NCBI GenBank assembly: GCA_003666485.1
Contig: CP032931.1
Span: 2,852,001-2,916,000, forward strand
DNA from: Levilactobacillus brevis
GTDB lineage: Bacteria; Bacillota; Bacilli; Lactobacillales; Lactobacillaceae
Direction: 5' to 3'
Length of the DNA stretch: 64,000 bases
A program made the translations under genes and the position numbers. Each line of letters starts with the position of its first letter. Position 1 is the first letter of the stretch. The notes beneath the pieces are model-generated. The model saw only the letters and a program-made list of their open reading frames with translations. It was not told where the DNA came from and ran no database searches. Positions 49,401 through 62,788 of this stretch are shown here, piece after piece.

Positions 49401-49497
49401 TGTCTGCGCTAGCCTTCGGTGATTCAATCAGCATCCCCGTCCCCACGAGGGCTGCTGCGGCAGTGAGCCAAAGAGTTGTTCGTACGTTTTGTGCCAT
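46474..49497 (-). CDS. Sortase-anchored surface protein with MucBP domain and giant Gly/Ser/Asn/Asp repeat
   Basis: 1007 residues from ATG 49497 (GGAGGAG upstream). Signal peptide about 1-31 (ends ASA). The N-terminal region has leucine-rich-repeat-like units (about 150-200, NLRTLKLPNNRLSDI). A MucBP-type domain follows (about 352-420, VKVHYVDTTGKTIAED). Then comes about 530 residues of low-complexity Gly/Ser/Asn/Asp/Thr repeats forming a stalk. It ends with sorting signal LPQTDE (about 972), a hydrophobic helix and KKRRDHE. A wall-displayed adhesin-like protein; the ligand is unknown. Long open frames on the opposite strand are a by-product of repeat codons. Confidence 0.9.
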   Translation of the reverse strand: MAQNVRTTLWLTAAAALVGTGMLIESPKASADTTDSDRYGELTRKRVPITSWMPSPELRKIVLKTLQQMGKRIKTEEEIKPSYMKEITEIIVDETNVIGSGVQSRLPVSLEGLELATKLHTLILDGGVTNYDHEGNTVYGEHPTTAPRGNVTNLRPLSALTNLRTLKLPNNRLSDIRVLAGVTSLRDVDLSGCQIEDFSILSQGQFDSFKSDNQIITRSVLLNDNKLVGSLPNKTRTRDNQRYQIKSLDKYALLMFTEETRHKDNGDLISTKPFYRVHFSGGEAKPDGQDGLQFDKLHYQEQLKPSDNFTDGEVTNTVSKQRYAMMGEIRDPKKPDRVLWTFVQQYRPKDESAPVKVHYVDTTGKTIAEDDVLEGGIGEAYDAQPKDIEGFTYKETKGSLTGSFTQTEQEITHVFDVAATDVDDGDDDGDGSGSDGNNNGNDGDNNGSDGNGGGDAGSGGDDGDNNGSDGNGGGDAGSGGDDGNNNGSGGNGGGNAGSGGNDGNNSGSDGNGGGDEGSGGNDGDNNGSDGNGGGDAGSGGNDGDNNGSDGNGGGDAGSGGNDGDNNGSDGDGDDNNSGGNDGDNNGSDGNGGDGNVTGPGGGGNGGGNGSGGGSGSGGSDGGDGSGNGDGDDSDGNDGDNNGSDGNGGDGNVTGPGGGNGGNGSGGGSGSGGSEGGDGSGNGDGDGDGDGDGSGSDGNGDGSGSDGNGDGSGSDGNGDGSGSDGNGGNGSDGNGGGNGSDGNGDGSGSDGNGGGNGSDGNGGGNGSGGSGSGDGNGTDEGDQNDTGNGGGSGSGTGNGNNGGGTGTGNGNGNGNNGGGSGTGNGSGNNGGGSGSGTGNGNNGSGSGNTNGSDAGNNNTGTGNGNNTGNNQGNDNTNGSGTGTGNTTGNGSGSTGSSTGQTGVEDDAEDQEITGSDADDLTGSTGGSYGGGSSSPSGMSYGGSGSSGYSGGSGSGSGSGSYGHSSGGTSGGGSGFLPQTDEQQSKLAWFGALLAAFTLSGWKKRRDHE
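47761..48180 (-). repeat. 60-bp tandem repeats in the surface protein gene
   Basis: Six to seven copies of a 60-base unit (20 codons, units reading NDGDNNGSDGNGGGDAGSGG) at exact 60-base spacing, with point differences. A further block of about 160 bases is duplicated (about 47480-47600 and 47640-47765). Prone to length change by slippage. Confidence 0.85.
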
Positions 49498-49609
49498 GTT
49501 ATTCTCCTCCAAAAATTATCATGTCTATAAGTGCTGTAGTTCTTTCTCCGATAATCAATATCCTATCAGGTTCATAGACAGAAGAGAATAAGTTCTTTAC
49601 TGAACAATC

Positions 49610-49644
49610 AAAAAAGGAACCACCGCCTTTGAACGGTGACTCCC
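49610..49644 (-). terminator. Terminator of the C39-like gene pair
   Basis: Minus strand GGGAGTCACCG...CGGTGGTTCC then six T, just after the stop at 49654. It separates the pair from the surface protein gene; 49498-49609 probably holds the promoter of the latter. Confidence 0.88.
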
Positions 49645-49653
49645 AGTAGCGGC

Positions 49654-50499
49654 TTAACGCACCGCAATCGCCCGCGAATGGCGGGATTGGTACACTTTCA
49701 TAAAATTACGTGTGCCGGTCCAATAAGTTTTATTTGGCCAGCTCTTTTTCATGTATGGATCAGCGACTAAAAACTGACCGCGGCGATACCCAACCAGGGT
49801 CAAAACGTGATACGGTCGGGACCCTTGCATCCGCCAAGCCCCCGCAAAAATGACAGCATTCCCACGTTTGATTTCACGAATCAATTGCTTTTTCGTAGCG
49901 CCAGTAATGTTGGTAGCCCGGGCATCATACGTATTGGTATAGGCCGTTAGTGGCTTGGGATAAATGGTGCGTGTTTCTCCCGGTCGACTCTCCGTGTAAG
50001 GGTTGCCAACGAAGCCCTTACTAGGTGTTTTGGCCTTAGGCATCTTGCTGATGATCGTTTTGAGTGACGTCTTGGTCGCAATGCCTTTGACCGACAACGC
50101 CATTTTCAAGCTCGCTGCTTCACAGCCGTTGGGCGCATATAACGGGTACAGCTGACTGGTGTAGGTATATGGCAAAACAAATTTCTTTGTCGTCCGCAAC
50201 CCCTTTTGATTCAGCCAACCGTACACGTGTCCCCGCCGACTGATCTGCATATAGGTTGCTTGCCCCACGTGCGCTACCCGGTCAATTTGGACCAGCTTGC
50301 CGGTCAGGTTGCCCGTCTTGCGGACAGCCTGTTTGGTCGCCGCTGTGCGCCACAACCGCCAACCAGCACTACGGACGACGCGTGAATTGTAAGTCCGGCC
50401 AGATTTGGTTACGACCTGTTGGGCCTGAGCAGTGACGCCCACGCTCAAGAGCCCCAGGCCCACAATCACGCTACTTAGATATTTTACCCACTGCTTCAT
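49654..50499 (-). CDS. Secreted C39-like cysteine peptidase family protein
   Basis: 281 residues, GGGAG eight bases before ATG 50499. Signal peptide about 1-27 (ends TAQA), a basic middle region, then a C39_2-type papain-fold domain: Cys in YAPNGCEAASLKMAL, His in SRPYHVLTLVGY and Asp in VADPYMKK. Extracellular; substrate unknown. Four bases after the related upstream gene, so one operon and probably an old duplication. Confidence 0.8.
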   Translation of the reverse strand: MKQWVKYLSSVIVGLGLLSVGVTAQAQQVVTKSGRTYNSRVVRSAGWRLWRTAATKQAVRKTGNLTGKLVQIDRVAHVGQATYMQISRRGHVYGWLNQKGLRTTKKFVLPYTYTSQLYPLYAPNGCEAASLKMALSVKGIATKTSLKTIISKMPKAKTPSKGFVGNPYTESRPGETRTIYPKPLTAYTNTYDARATNITGATKKQLIREIKRGNAVIFAGAWRMQGSRPYHVLTLVGYRRGQFLVADPYMKKSWPNKTYWTGTRNFMKVYQSRHSRAIAVR

Positions 50500-50503
50500 T
50501 CAG

Positions 50504-51415
50504 TTATCTCCCTTCGACAGCGACGGCGAAGTGCTTGTAGTTGTAGCTACGCGCAAATTTAGCCGCACTGACCCAGTACTTGCCGTGGTTCGGATCCGCC
50601 ACGTGATAGCCACCCTTGCGATAACCGTCCAGCAACATGACGTGACTGTTGTTGATCCCGGTCCCCCAGAAGTAATGGCCATACTGGGCTTTGGCAAAGT
50701 GCAATGTCACGTAGACCACGACGGGATTGTGCCGCCGTAACTGTGACCGCAACTGGCTGAGCTTAGCCCCACTAATATTCTTCACGGGCGTGTAGGTGTT
50801 GCCCCACTTGGCTAATGGCCGCGGGAAAATCGATTGAAAGACACCCGGTGTTACTTTGTAAGGACTCCCCGCAAACCCATTATTAGGATTATTATTTTTA
50901 CTGCGTGGCAAATGCTTCATGAAGGCGACGAGGCCCGTCGACTTCAACACGCCCTTATAGTGCAGGCCCTCCAGTAGGCTGGCCGACTCACACCCCATCC
51001 AGGCTTTGACGGCCTGTTGGCTAACGTAAGGGACCCCCAATTTAACGGTCGTTGGTGTCTTCAAATAACGGTGCCACACCCAACCACGCGCCGTCTGCTT
51101 GGCACCCAGCGCCTTCACGTAGTAGTAACGATACGTTTTGCCATTGGCCTTTTGGATCAGCGCCGACTTGCTGATTTCCCAAGCTGTATGCTTAAAATTC
51201 TTCAACTGATGCGTGGCGGTCAGCGTCAACGCCCCATCAGTGGTACGAAACGCGTACAGACTACCGGCCGCGTTGCCGGTGACCTTACCAAATTTGGCTA
51301 CTGACTTTTGCGATACGATTTTCTGCGTGGTACTAGCCTGCGCCGTCAGTGGTGCGGCCCCTAACCCCAACGCACCCAGCGTGGCCAGGCCCAACACCAT
51401 CATTTTAACCTTCAT
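50504..51415 (-). CDS. Secreted C39-like cysteine peptidase family protein
   Basis: 303 residues from ATG 51415 (TGGAGACGGAA upstream; an earlier in-frame start at 51451 has none). Signal peptide about 1-28 (ends QASTT region), a basic wall-binding-like segment, then a C39_2-like domain: Cys in AWMGCESASLLEG, His in NSHVMLLDGY, Asp in VADPNHGK. Same architecture as its downstream neighbour, with limited identity. Confidence 0.8.
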   Translation of the reverse strand: MKVKMMVLGLATLGALGLGAAPLTAQASTTQKIVSQKSVAKFGKVTGNAAGSLYAFRTTDGALTLTATHQLKNFKHTAWEISKSALIQKANGKTYRYYYVKALGAKQTARGWVWHRYLKTPTTVKLGVPYVSQQAVKAWMGCESASLLEGLHYKGVLKSTGLVAFMKHLPRSKNNNPNNGFAGSPYKVTPGVFQSIFPRPLAKWGNTYTPVKNISGAKLSQLRSQLRRHNPVVVYVTLHFAKAQYGHYFWGTGINNSHVMLLDGYRKGGYHVADPNHGKYWVSAAKFARSYNYKHFAVAVEGR

Positions 51416-51676
51416 TTTTCCGTCTCCATTCCTCAAATTAACCTTTGACATATACTTAAAGTATACAGCGGGAAACCTTCGGAAAACAAGGATAGTTATG
51501 ATATTAACGGCTTCGATGCCGAGTTATTGATGGTGTTGTTTAGCCGGCAGAAGGACCTGTCCCCGTGCCAAATAACTGGGTGACTACTTACCATCTCTTC
51601 CTTGCTTTTAAACTGCTTCTGGCACAACGGCGTATCAACGTTGAACGCTAGCCCGTCACCATAAGTCCGGTGTTTT

Positions 51677-51718
51677 TAAAAAAAGGCCACGCCGGATATT
51701 CTTATCCAACGTGGCGCT
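51677..51718 (-). terminator. Terminator of the rRNA-tRNA unit
   Basis: Minus strand GCGCCACG...GCGTGGC followed by seven T, 35 bases beyond tRNA-Thr. Confidence 0.85.
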
Positions 51719-51753
51719 TCCCTTTAAACATGACCTTTCACATATTACCCATA

Positions 51754-51826
51754 AGCCGCTTATTGGATTTGAACCAACGACCTCTTCCTTACCATGGAAA
51801 CGCTCTACCTCCTGAGCTAAAGCGGC
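51754..51826 (-). tRNA. tRNA-Thr (GGT anticodon)
   Basis: 73-base cloverleaf on the minus strand: acceptor GCCGCTT/AAGCGGC, D arm AGCTCAG..GAGC, anticodon stem TTTCC/GGAAG with loop ATGGTAA (anticodon GGT), T arm with GGTTCAAATCC. CCA is not encoded. Confidence 0.93.
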
Positions 51827-51866
51827 ATACTCCTATTATCACCGATTTTAAACGCAATGACAATAC

Positions 51867-51893
51867 AAAAAAAGAACCCAATCACTGGGTCCT
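51867..51893 (-). terminator. Terminator between 5S rRNA and tRNA-Thr
   Basis: Minus strand GGACCCAGTGATTGGGTTC then a long T run, directly after 5S. Confidence 0.8.
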
Positions 51894-51900
51894 TTCAGTC

Positions 51901-52017
<117 letters not shown>

Positions 52018-52088
52018 CTATAAGAGAACTTATTCCCTCAAAACTAGATATCATCAATTAATTTTCCTTGAGAACACCAATTCTACTT

Positions 52089-55007
<2,919 letters not shown>

Positions 55008-55222
55008 ACGATTACGTCGTAATCGCTGATTAATTGAGTATTTAGCGATATAAACTAATTAAAAAACTCAAAATTACGCGGTGTTCTCGGTTTAATTATT
55101 TTTAATAAAAACAATTAATAAGAAAATTATTGATAATATCTAGTTTTCAAAGAACAAGTTTGAGAGGTAAGCCCCTCAAAACTGACCATTGTTTCGACAA
55201 AGTATGTGTAGCCTCCGTATAT

Positions 55223-56789
<1,567 letters not shown>

Positions 56790-57121
56790 CACCTTTCAAA
56801 CAAGAACCATGCGGTTCTTGTTGTTATACGGTATTAGCACCTGTTTCCAAGTGTTATCCCCTGCTTCTGGGCAGATTTCCCACGTGTTACTCACCAGTTC
56901 GCCACTCGCTTCATGGTTGAAATCAGTGCAAGCACGTCAATCAACGGAAGCTCGTTCGACTTGCATGTATTAGGCATGCCGCCAGCGTTCGTCCTGAGCC
57001 AGGATCAAACTCTCATCTTATAGATGATGTGCTTGAATAGCTCATCGATTGTTGTTACATTTTTAAAAGCGAATTGACTTCGCAAATATTGTTTGGGTTT
57101 GATACCAAGTATCAAACCGCC

Positions 57122-57150
57122 CTACACATATTTGGTTTGTCGAAACAATG
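57122..57150 (-). other. 5' strand of the pre-16S RNase III processing stem
   Basis: CTACACATA...TTTGTCGAAACAATG pairs with CATTGTTTCGACAAAGTATG at 55187-55211 beyond the 16S 3' end. Both 16S 5' copies lie inside this stem. Confidence 0.75.
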
Positions 57151-57200
57151 TTCAGTTTTCAAAGGTCTACCAATCATCTGCTCTCGCAGACAACTTAATT

Positions 57201-57229
57201 ATCATACCATCTAACTGATATGATGTCAA
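57201..57229 (-). promoter_or_regulatory. rRNA promoter P2
   Basis: TTGACA (57224-57229), 17 bases, TATGAT (57201-57206), minus strand. Confidence 0.85.
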
Positions 57230-57290
57230 CAAGAAGTTTGATTTAACAACGTTTCTCGTTGATGCGTCATCAAGAAGCGACAACTTAAAT

Positions 57291-57320
57291 AATATAACAT
57301 TTTGTCATCATCTTTGTCAA
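57291..57320 (-). promoter_or_regulatory. rRNA promoter P1
   Basis: TTGACA (57315-57320) with TATATT (57291-57296) at 18 bases, or TTATAT at 17. Tandem with P2, as usual for rrn operons. Confidence 0.75.
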
Positions 57321-57466
57321 CAACTAATTTCAATTCACTGAATTGGTCTAGCTGGTGAATCTCCGTGACAACATATATAACTATACCAACCACAACCCTC
57401 ACCGTCAACTAAAAAACGCAGAAAATGAAAATTATTTTCAAAACCGAATGGTCATTATGAAAATAC

Positions 57467-57496
57467 AAAAAAACGACCGAGTTCACCGGCCGTTTT
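57467..57496 (-). terminator. Terminator of the MFS gene
   Basis: Minus strand AAAACGGCCG...CGGTCGTTTTTTT, 35 bases after the stop, insulating the rRNA promoters. 57321-57466 holds no gene. Confidence 0.85.
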
Positions 57497-57531
57497 ACCA
57501 GGGCACGCCTGGAGATAGTTCGCATCACATA

Positions 57532-58710
57532 TTATCCTTTTTGTAATCCAGGGACCACGCCCACTAGAAAACTAATGGCAATCAGCCCATCGACCACCGC
57601 ACACAGCCAAAATAAGGCCGGAAAAGAATTGGCTTGTGCGATTACCACGCCACCAACAACTGGCCCCAATGCCTTTCCTAATGAAGAAAACGCATTGACC
57701 AGCCCCTGATACTTGCCCTCATTTCCCACTGTATAGGTGTTGATCAGTGCCGGGACCCCCGGAACGTAAACGGCCTCTCCAATTGTCAGTAAGGTCATTG
57801 CCACAAATAAGATAGCAACGCCTGAGTGATTACTTAATTGAAGAAACGAGCTACCGATAGCCACCAAACCACCCAGAATTTGCCAAGGCAATACCTTGCT
57901 ACGACTGAATTTGGCCATCGCTGCTTGGACTGCAATGAGTAGCACCCCATTGTAGACCCACAGGTAACTGTAGAGTTTGATCCCCAGCCCCTCATTTTGG
58001 ATGTACACCGATACATTGCTCATCCATTGGGCATACGTGACCCACATGAAGACTAAGCTCAATAAAATGATGATCAGTTGGACGTGAGATAACCGACTCG
58101 TGCTGGCCGTGACCGGCGCTGTCTTCCCCCTGCTCACAGGTGCTTGACGACTGGCTTGGCGCTCAAAGTGCCGGGCACTGGCCGCCCACAATCCGGCAGC
58201 CAACACGTAACACCCCAGTAGCAACGCAAAGATGGGCTTTAAGCTGCCGTGATACAGGATTCCGATGCTGGCCGTCCCCACGACTAAGCCGACATTAATG
58301 AAGATATATAAGAGATTAAATAACCGGCCGTCTAAATGGCTCAGCTGTGCCGTCATCGCCGTGATCAGGGTTAACATGCCTCCCGTCAGTAGACCAAAGA
58401 TCACCAGGACGATTGGATAGCCCACCAAGCCGTTCCAGAAGAACCCACCCCCGGCATCCACTATCAGGCCGATCAGCATCCCGACACCTACCCGGCGCGC
58501 CGAGTACCGATCGGTCAAGACACCACCCAGGTAGCCTCCCAACACGTTGCACCCGGAGTAGGCCGCTAAGATCAGGCCACTTTGGACCAGGTTCAAATGC
58601 AAGTCGCCGTGCAGATAGATCGTCGTCAGCGGCCACATCACGCTATAGGCTGTATTCACCAAGAATCCCAGCACCAATAATGGCCACATCTTTCGAATCA
58701 GTTTTAACAT
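57532..58710 (-). CDS. Major facilitator superfamily multidrug-type transporter
   Basis: 392 residues from ATG 58710 (GGGAGG somewhat distant upstream); an in-frame ATG at 58758 lacks a site. Twelve helices, with the MFS motif A-like GGYLGGVLTDRYSARRVG between helices 2 and 3. Resembles YttB/YkuC-type drug efflux proteins. Substrate unknown. Divergent from lysS. Confidence 0.83.
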   Translation of the reverse strand: MLKLIRKMWPLLVLGFLVNTAYSVMWPLTTIYLHGDLHLNLVQSGLILAAYSGCNVLGGYLGGVLTDRYSARRVGVGMLIGLIVDAGGGFFWNGLVGYPIVLVIFGLLTGGMLTLITAMTAQLSHLDGRLFNLLYIFINVGLVVGTASIGILYHGSLKPIFALLLGCYVLAAGLWAASARHFERQASRQAPVSRGKTAPVTASTSRLSHVQLIIILLSLVFMWVTYAQWMSNVSVYIQNEGLGIKLYSYLWVYNGVLLIAVQAAMAKFSRSKVLPWQILGGLVAIGSSFLQLSNHSGVAILFVAMTLLTIGEAVYVPGVPALINTYTVGNEGKYQGLVNAFSSLGKALGPVVGGVVIAQANSFPALFWLCAVVDGLIAISFLVGVVPGLQKG

Positions 58711-58989
58711 GCCGTTGTTGCCGCCTCCCACCTGAAGATATTGTGCTAAGTCTATCATGACTGCCGGGGGCTTCGAAAGGGAAAATCAAAAACTCGTTAG
58801 ACAAATTACTAATTTTGTCGGTCAGCTTCCCTGCTTTTGTTGGTCAACTTTACTGTCGAAATCTGTTGTAAACGCCTTCATTCGGTTGTTTCCGCTTTAT
58901 GGCTTGCTTATTCCGCCAAAATCAACTAAATTTAAGGGAGGTCTGGATTCATTGTCATTTTGAATCAATACTTAATAGGAGGACACAAC

Positions 58990-60501
58990 ATGGGTAACAG
59001 CAAAAATAATAATGCCGCGCCGGCCGATCTGAACGATCAGATGCAGGTCCGTCGGGATAAAATGAATAATTTACGAGAACAGGGCATCGCGCCTTTCGGT
59101 CATCGCTTCGACAGAACTGACGACAGTAAGTCACTTATCGAGAAATACGACAAGTACGACAAAGAAGAGTTGATGGAAGACAAACATTATGTTGCTGTTG
59201 CGGGTCGGATTACCGGTAAGCGTGGCAGTGGCAAGGCCGGCTTTATCGATTTGCTCGACAGAACTGGTGTGGTCCAAGGGTACGCGCGTCAAGATGAACT
59301 GGGCGAAGACAAGTACGCTCTGTACAAGACCCTCGACTTAGGTGACTTCATTGGGGCCAAGGGTTACGTCATCAAGACGAACACCGGCGCACTCACCCTG
59401 CGTTTCACTGATTTCGAATTCTTATCTAAGGCTTTACGGCCATTACCTGACAAATACCACGGGTTAACGAACCCCGAAACGATCTACCGTCAACGGTACT
59501 TGGACTTAATTGCGAACAAGGACAGCTTTGACCGCTTCGTCAAGGTTACCCAGGTCAAGAAGGCCATTCGTGAATATTTGGATGAACAAGGCTACCTGGA
59601 AGTTGACACCCCTGTGCTCCAAACGGAAGCCGGCGGTGCGGAAGCCCGGCCATTCGTGACGCACTCCAACGCCTTTGATATTCCATTGTACTTGCGGATC
59701 GCTACGGAACTTTACCTAAAGCGCCTGATCGTGGGTGGCATGGAAAAGGTCTACGAACTGGGCAAGGACTTCCGGAACGAAGGGACCGACTTACGGCACA
59801 ACCCTGAATTCAACATGGTCGAAGTCTATACGGCTTACGCGGACTACACCGACGTCATGGACTTAACGGAAAACATCTTCCGGTTCGTGGCCAACAAGGT
59901 CAACGGTTCTGGCCAAGTGAGTTACCAGGGCAAGGACATCGACTTGGATTCCGAATTCAAGCGGGTTCACATGGTCGACGCCGTCAAGGAAGCAACTGGC
60001 ATCGATTTCTGGCAACCAATGTCTGACGACGACGCTAAGAAATTAGCCGCCGACAACGGCATCCACGTGGAACCTTACTGGAAGGTCGGTCACATCATCA
60101 ACGCCTTCTTCGAAGAAAAGGTCCAAGACACGTTGGTTAACCCAACCTTCATTTACGGCCACCCGGTTGAAATCTCACCATTGGCTAAGAAGAACCCTAA
60201 GGATCCGCGGTTCACTGACCGGTTCGAACTGTACATCGACGGCAACGAATACGGTAACGCCTTTACCGAATTAAACGACCCAATCGACCAAAAGCAACGG
60301 TTCGAAGCCCAAGACGCTGAACGTGAAGCCGGTAACGAAGAAGCTCATGGCATCGACACGGACTACGTCGAAGCCATGGAATACGGTATGCCGCCTACTG
60401 GTGGTCTGGGTATCGGTATCGATCGGATGACGATGCTCTTAACGGACGCCGCTTCAATCCGCGACGTCATGCTGTTCCCTACCATGCGGCCTAACGCCTA
60501 A
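58990..60501 (+). CDS. lysS: Lysyl-tRNA synthetase (class II)
   Basis: 503 residues from ATG 58990 (AGGAGG seven bases upstream). N-terminal OB anticodon-binding domain, then the class II core with motif 2 [18 protein letters not shown] and motif 3 [13 protein letters not shown]. Charges tRNA-Lys. Followed after 20 bases by murE, whose product adds free lysine to peptidoglycan precursors in Lys-type walls. No T-box upstream. Confidence 0.97.
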   Translation: MGNSKNNNAAPADLNDQMQVRRDKMNNLREQGIAPFGHRFDRTDDSKSLIEKYDKYDKEELMEDKHYVAVAGRITGKRGSGKAGFIDLLDRTGVVQGYARQDELGEDKYALYKTLDLGDFIGAKGYVIKTNTGALTLRFTDFEFLSKALRPLPDKYHGLTNPETIYRQRYLDLIANKDSFDRFVKVTQVKKAIREYLDEQGYLEVDTPVLQTEAGGAEARPFVTHSNAFDIPLYLRIATELYLKRLIVGGMEKVYELGKDFRNEGTDLRHNPEFNMVEVYTAYADYTDVMDLTENIFRFVANKVNGSGQVSYQGKDIDLDSEFKRVHMVDAVKEATGIDFWQPMSDDDAKKLAADNGIHVEPYWKVGHIINAFFEEKVQDTLVNPTFIYGHPVEISPLAKKNPKDPRFTDRFELYIDGNEYGNAFTELNDPIDQKQRFEAQDAEREAGNEEAHGIDTDYVEAMEYGMPPTGGLGIGIDRMTMLLTDAASIRDVMLFPTMRPNA

Positions 60502-60521
60502 GCACGAAAAGAGGCAACGGA

Positions 60522-62042
60522 ATGAAGGCAACTCAATTGATCGCGTTACTCCAGGAACATGATTTGTTCTTGCGCACAACGCTACCATCAGACGACACAG
60601 ACTTTGCGTCTCTAGCCTACGATTCCCGTCAGGTCAGCGCCAACGGTCTCTTCGTCTGCAAAGGCTTTAATTTCTCAGTCGACTATTTAACTTCAGCGAT
60701 TCAAAACGGCGCGATCTGCTATCTGGCTGAACAGGATTACCACGTGGACACGCCCGTCATTTTGGTCAAGGATGTGCGCAAAGCCCTGTCGCTGGCCGCA
60801 CAACTGTACTTTGGCTTCCCACAAAATGACCTCTTCATCATTGGCTACACCGGGACCAAGGGGAAAACGACCTCGACGTACTTGACCACGAACATCTTGG
60901 CCCACGCCTTTCCGAAGCAGGTCGCGATGTTCTCAACGATCAATCACATCATCGGCCCTAAGCCGGAAGATCAGTTCAAGGCCCACCTCACCACGGCGGA
61001 ATCTTTCGACATCTTCCACGAAATGCGGCAGGCCGTCGATAACGGTGCCAAGGTCCTGGTCATGGAAGTGGCCTCGCAGGCCTACCTGCTGTATCGGGTA
61101 TACGGGTTGAAATTTGACGTGGGACTCTTCCTCAATATTTCGCCCGACCACATTGGGGTCAACGAGCACCCGAACTTTGCCAACTACCTCTTCTGCAAAA
61201 TGCAGTTGATGATCAATTCGCGAAATTGTATCATCGATGCCGACATGGATCATTTCGATGAAGTGTATTCGGCAGCCAAGGTCTCGACCGACCCGGCACA
61301 CATCTTCACGTACGGCTTTAACCAGCCTAAGGCAACCTTGTCGATTGGCAACAGTACGGCTACGCTGACAGACAGTGAGTTCGATCTCACAGTTCATTCC
61401 AGCAACCCGGCGCTGCAGGACTTGGCGGACCACTACCACGTGTCCGTACCCGGCGACTTTAACCAAAGTAACGCCACGGCGGCCATCCTGGCCAGTCGTT
61501 TAGCGGGTGCCCAGGTGGCTGACATGCAGTACGGCTTGGCTAACACCACAATTCCCGGGCGGATGGAATCGATCACCACCAAGCATCACGGGACGATCTA
61601 CATCGACTACGCCCACGATTGGGGCAGCATGAACGCGCTGTTGCGCTTCTTGCACACGCAATTCCCCGACCACCATGTGACCGCCGTTCTCGGTAGCACG
61701 GGTGACAAGGGTGAAGATCGGCGCGAAGGCTTTGCCAAAGCGCTCAACCAATTTGCAGATACGGCATTTCTCACCACGGACGATCCGGGTCATGAAGATC
61801 CTGTCGCCATCGCCAAGGAGATTGACAGTCACATTGACCATGACAAGGTCACGACGACCATCATTCCTAAACGTGAGGACGCGATTCGCCACGCCATCAC
61901 CACCGCCACGAACGACGACTTGGTTGTCCTCGCTGGTAAGGGTGAAGACGCCTATCAGAAGATCAACGGGGTCGATACCCCTTACGCCACTGACCCAGTT
62001 GTGGCCGAAGATGTGATCGCTGATTTGGCGGATGAAAAATGA
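60522..62042 (+). CDS. murE: UDP-MurNAc-tripeptide synthetase (MurE-type Mur ligase)
   Basis: 506 residues. Mur ligase with ATP loop GYTGTKGKTTST, substrate motif HLTTAES, carbamylated-Lys region and ISPDHIGVNEH. The amino-acid-selecting motif, DNPR in diaminopimelate enzymes, reads DDPGHEDP, so an L-lysine-adding enzyme is more likely, consistent with a Lys-type wall. Co-transcribed with lysS. Confidence 0.88.
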   Translation: MKATQLIALLQEHDLFLRTTLPSDDTDFASLAYDSRQVSANGLFVCKGFNFSVDYLTSAIQNGAICYLAEQDYHVDTPVILVKDVRKALSLAAQLYFGFPQNDLFIIGYTGTKGKTTSTYLTTNILAHAFPKQVAMFSTINHIIGPKPEDQFKAHLTTAESFDIFHEMRQAVDNGAKVLVMEVASQAYLLYRVYGLKFDVGLFLNISPDHIGVNEHPNFANYLFCKMQLMINSRNCIIDADMDHFDEVYSAAKVSTDPAHIFTYGFNQPKATLSIGNSTATLTDSEFDLTVHSSNPALQDLADHYHVSVPGDFNQSNATAAILASRLAGAQVADMQYGLANTTIPGRMESITTKHHGTIYIDYAHDWGSMNALLRFLHTQFPDHHVTAVLGSTGDKGEDRREGFAKALNQFADTAFLTTDDPGHEDPVAIAKEIDSHIDHDKVTTTIIPKREDAIRHAITTATNDDLVVLAGKGEDAYQKINGVDTPYATDPVVAEDVIADLADEK

Positions 62043-62049
62043 GTAACTG

Positions 62050-62096
62050 AAAAGGAGATTGGCTATTCCGATTGGAATGGTCAGTCTCCTTTTTGC
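62050..62096 (+). terminator. Terminator of lysS-murE
   Basis: AAAAGGAGATTGGC...GTCAGTCTCCTTTTT: long stem with five T, directly after murE. Confidence 0.88.
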
Positions 62097-62187
62097 TTAC
62101 ACTCTGAAAAAAATGCAATTAGCCAGATTCATTATGACACCAAGGTTTACGGCTATAAAATTAGTCGTTGAGAGCAAGGTAGTCCGT

Positions 62188-62366
62188 GCTGGCCGCCTTA
62201 CCGTTCGCCAAATTTGGACCGTGACGCTGTGGGAAGGACCGGTCGAAGCCAAAAGTCGGTCTTCAACCTCGCTTCGAGCCGAAAATCACGTCTCGAAGAC
62301 GCCAGTTTCCAAGAAAATCACTTGAAAACTCCCACGGCTGAGTCCAAATTTAGCTCACTCACAGCT
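62188..62366 (-). repeat. Interspersed palindromic repeat, copy F
   Basis: Reverse-type copy: GCTGGCCGCCTTACCGTTCG at the left end, GGCTGAGTCCAAATTTAGC at the right. Stem halves carry compensating changes (CTTCGAGCC/TCTCGAAG). Forms an inverted couple with copy G. Confidence 0.78.
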
Positions 62367-62550
62367 ACATGACAGATTACCCACTAATGTTGTCCAGCAA
62401 CTTTCCTACTAACTGGTACCGACACCACTGGATGTACCGAATGCTAGCTAACGCCGGCGGGTTGGCACTTGTCAGTAATACCGAATTGGGTCAGATTTGG
62501 CCACAATTCGCCTGTTCAAGGACTAAACTGATTGGCAGTGAAACATCTCT

Positions 62551-62741
62551 GTAGCCGGGAGTCCGCCAAATATGAGCTCAGCCGTGGGAGTTCCCTTAGC
62601 GGCACGGTTTACGCCGGTTAGGGAACTGGCGACTTTGAGACGTGAACTTCGGCTCGAAGTCGAGGAGACGAGACCGCTCTTCGGCTCGTCCCGCCGCCCA
62701 CCGCGTTCCGGCTCATATTTGGCAGACGGAAGGCGGCCAGC
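62551..62741 (+). repeat. Interspersed palindromic repeat, copy G
   Basis: Forward copy from GTCCGCCAAATATGAGC to GGAAGGCGGCCAGC, about 90% like copies A and E by eye. The 30 bases before it (CTGATTGGCAGTGAAACATC) match those before copy E, so the flanking sequence belongs to the element. 62367-62550 is filler between the couple with no gene. Confidence 0.82.
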
Positions 62742-62788
62742 CCCCATTGCAAGCGGAACCTTTGACAGCCACATGTCTTCAGTGACAT

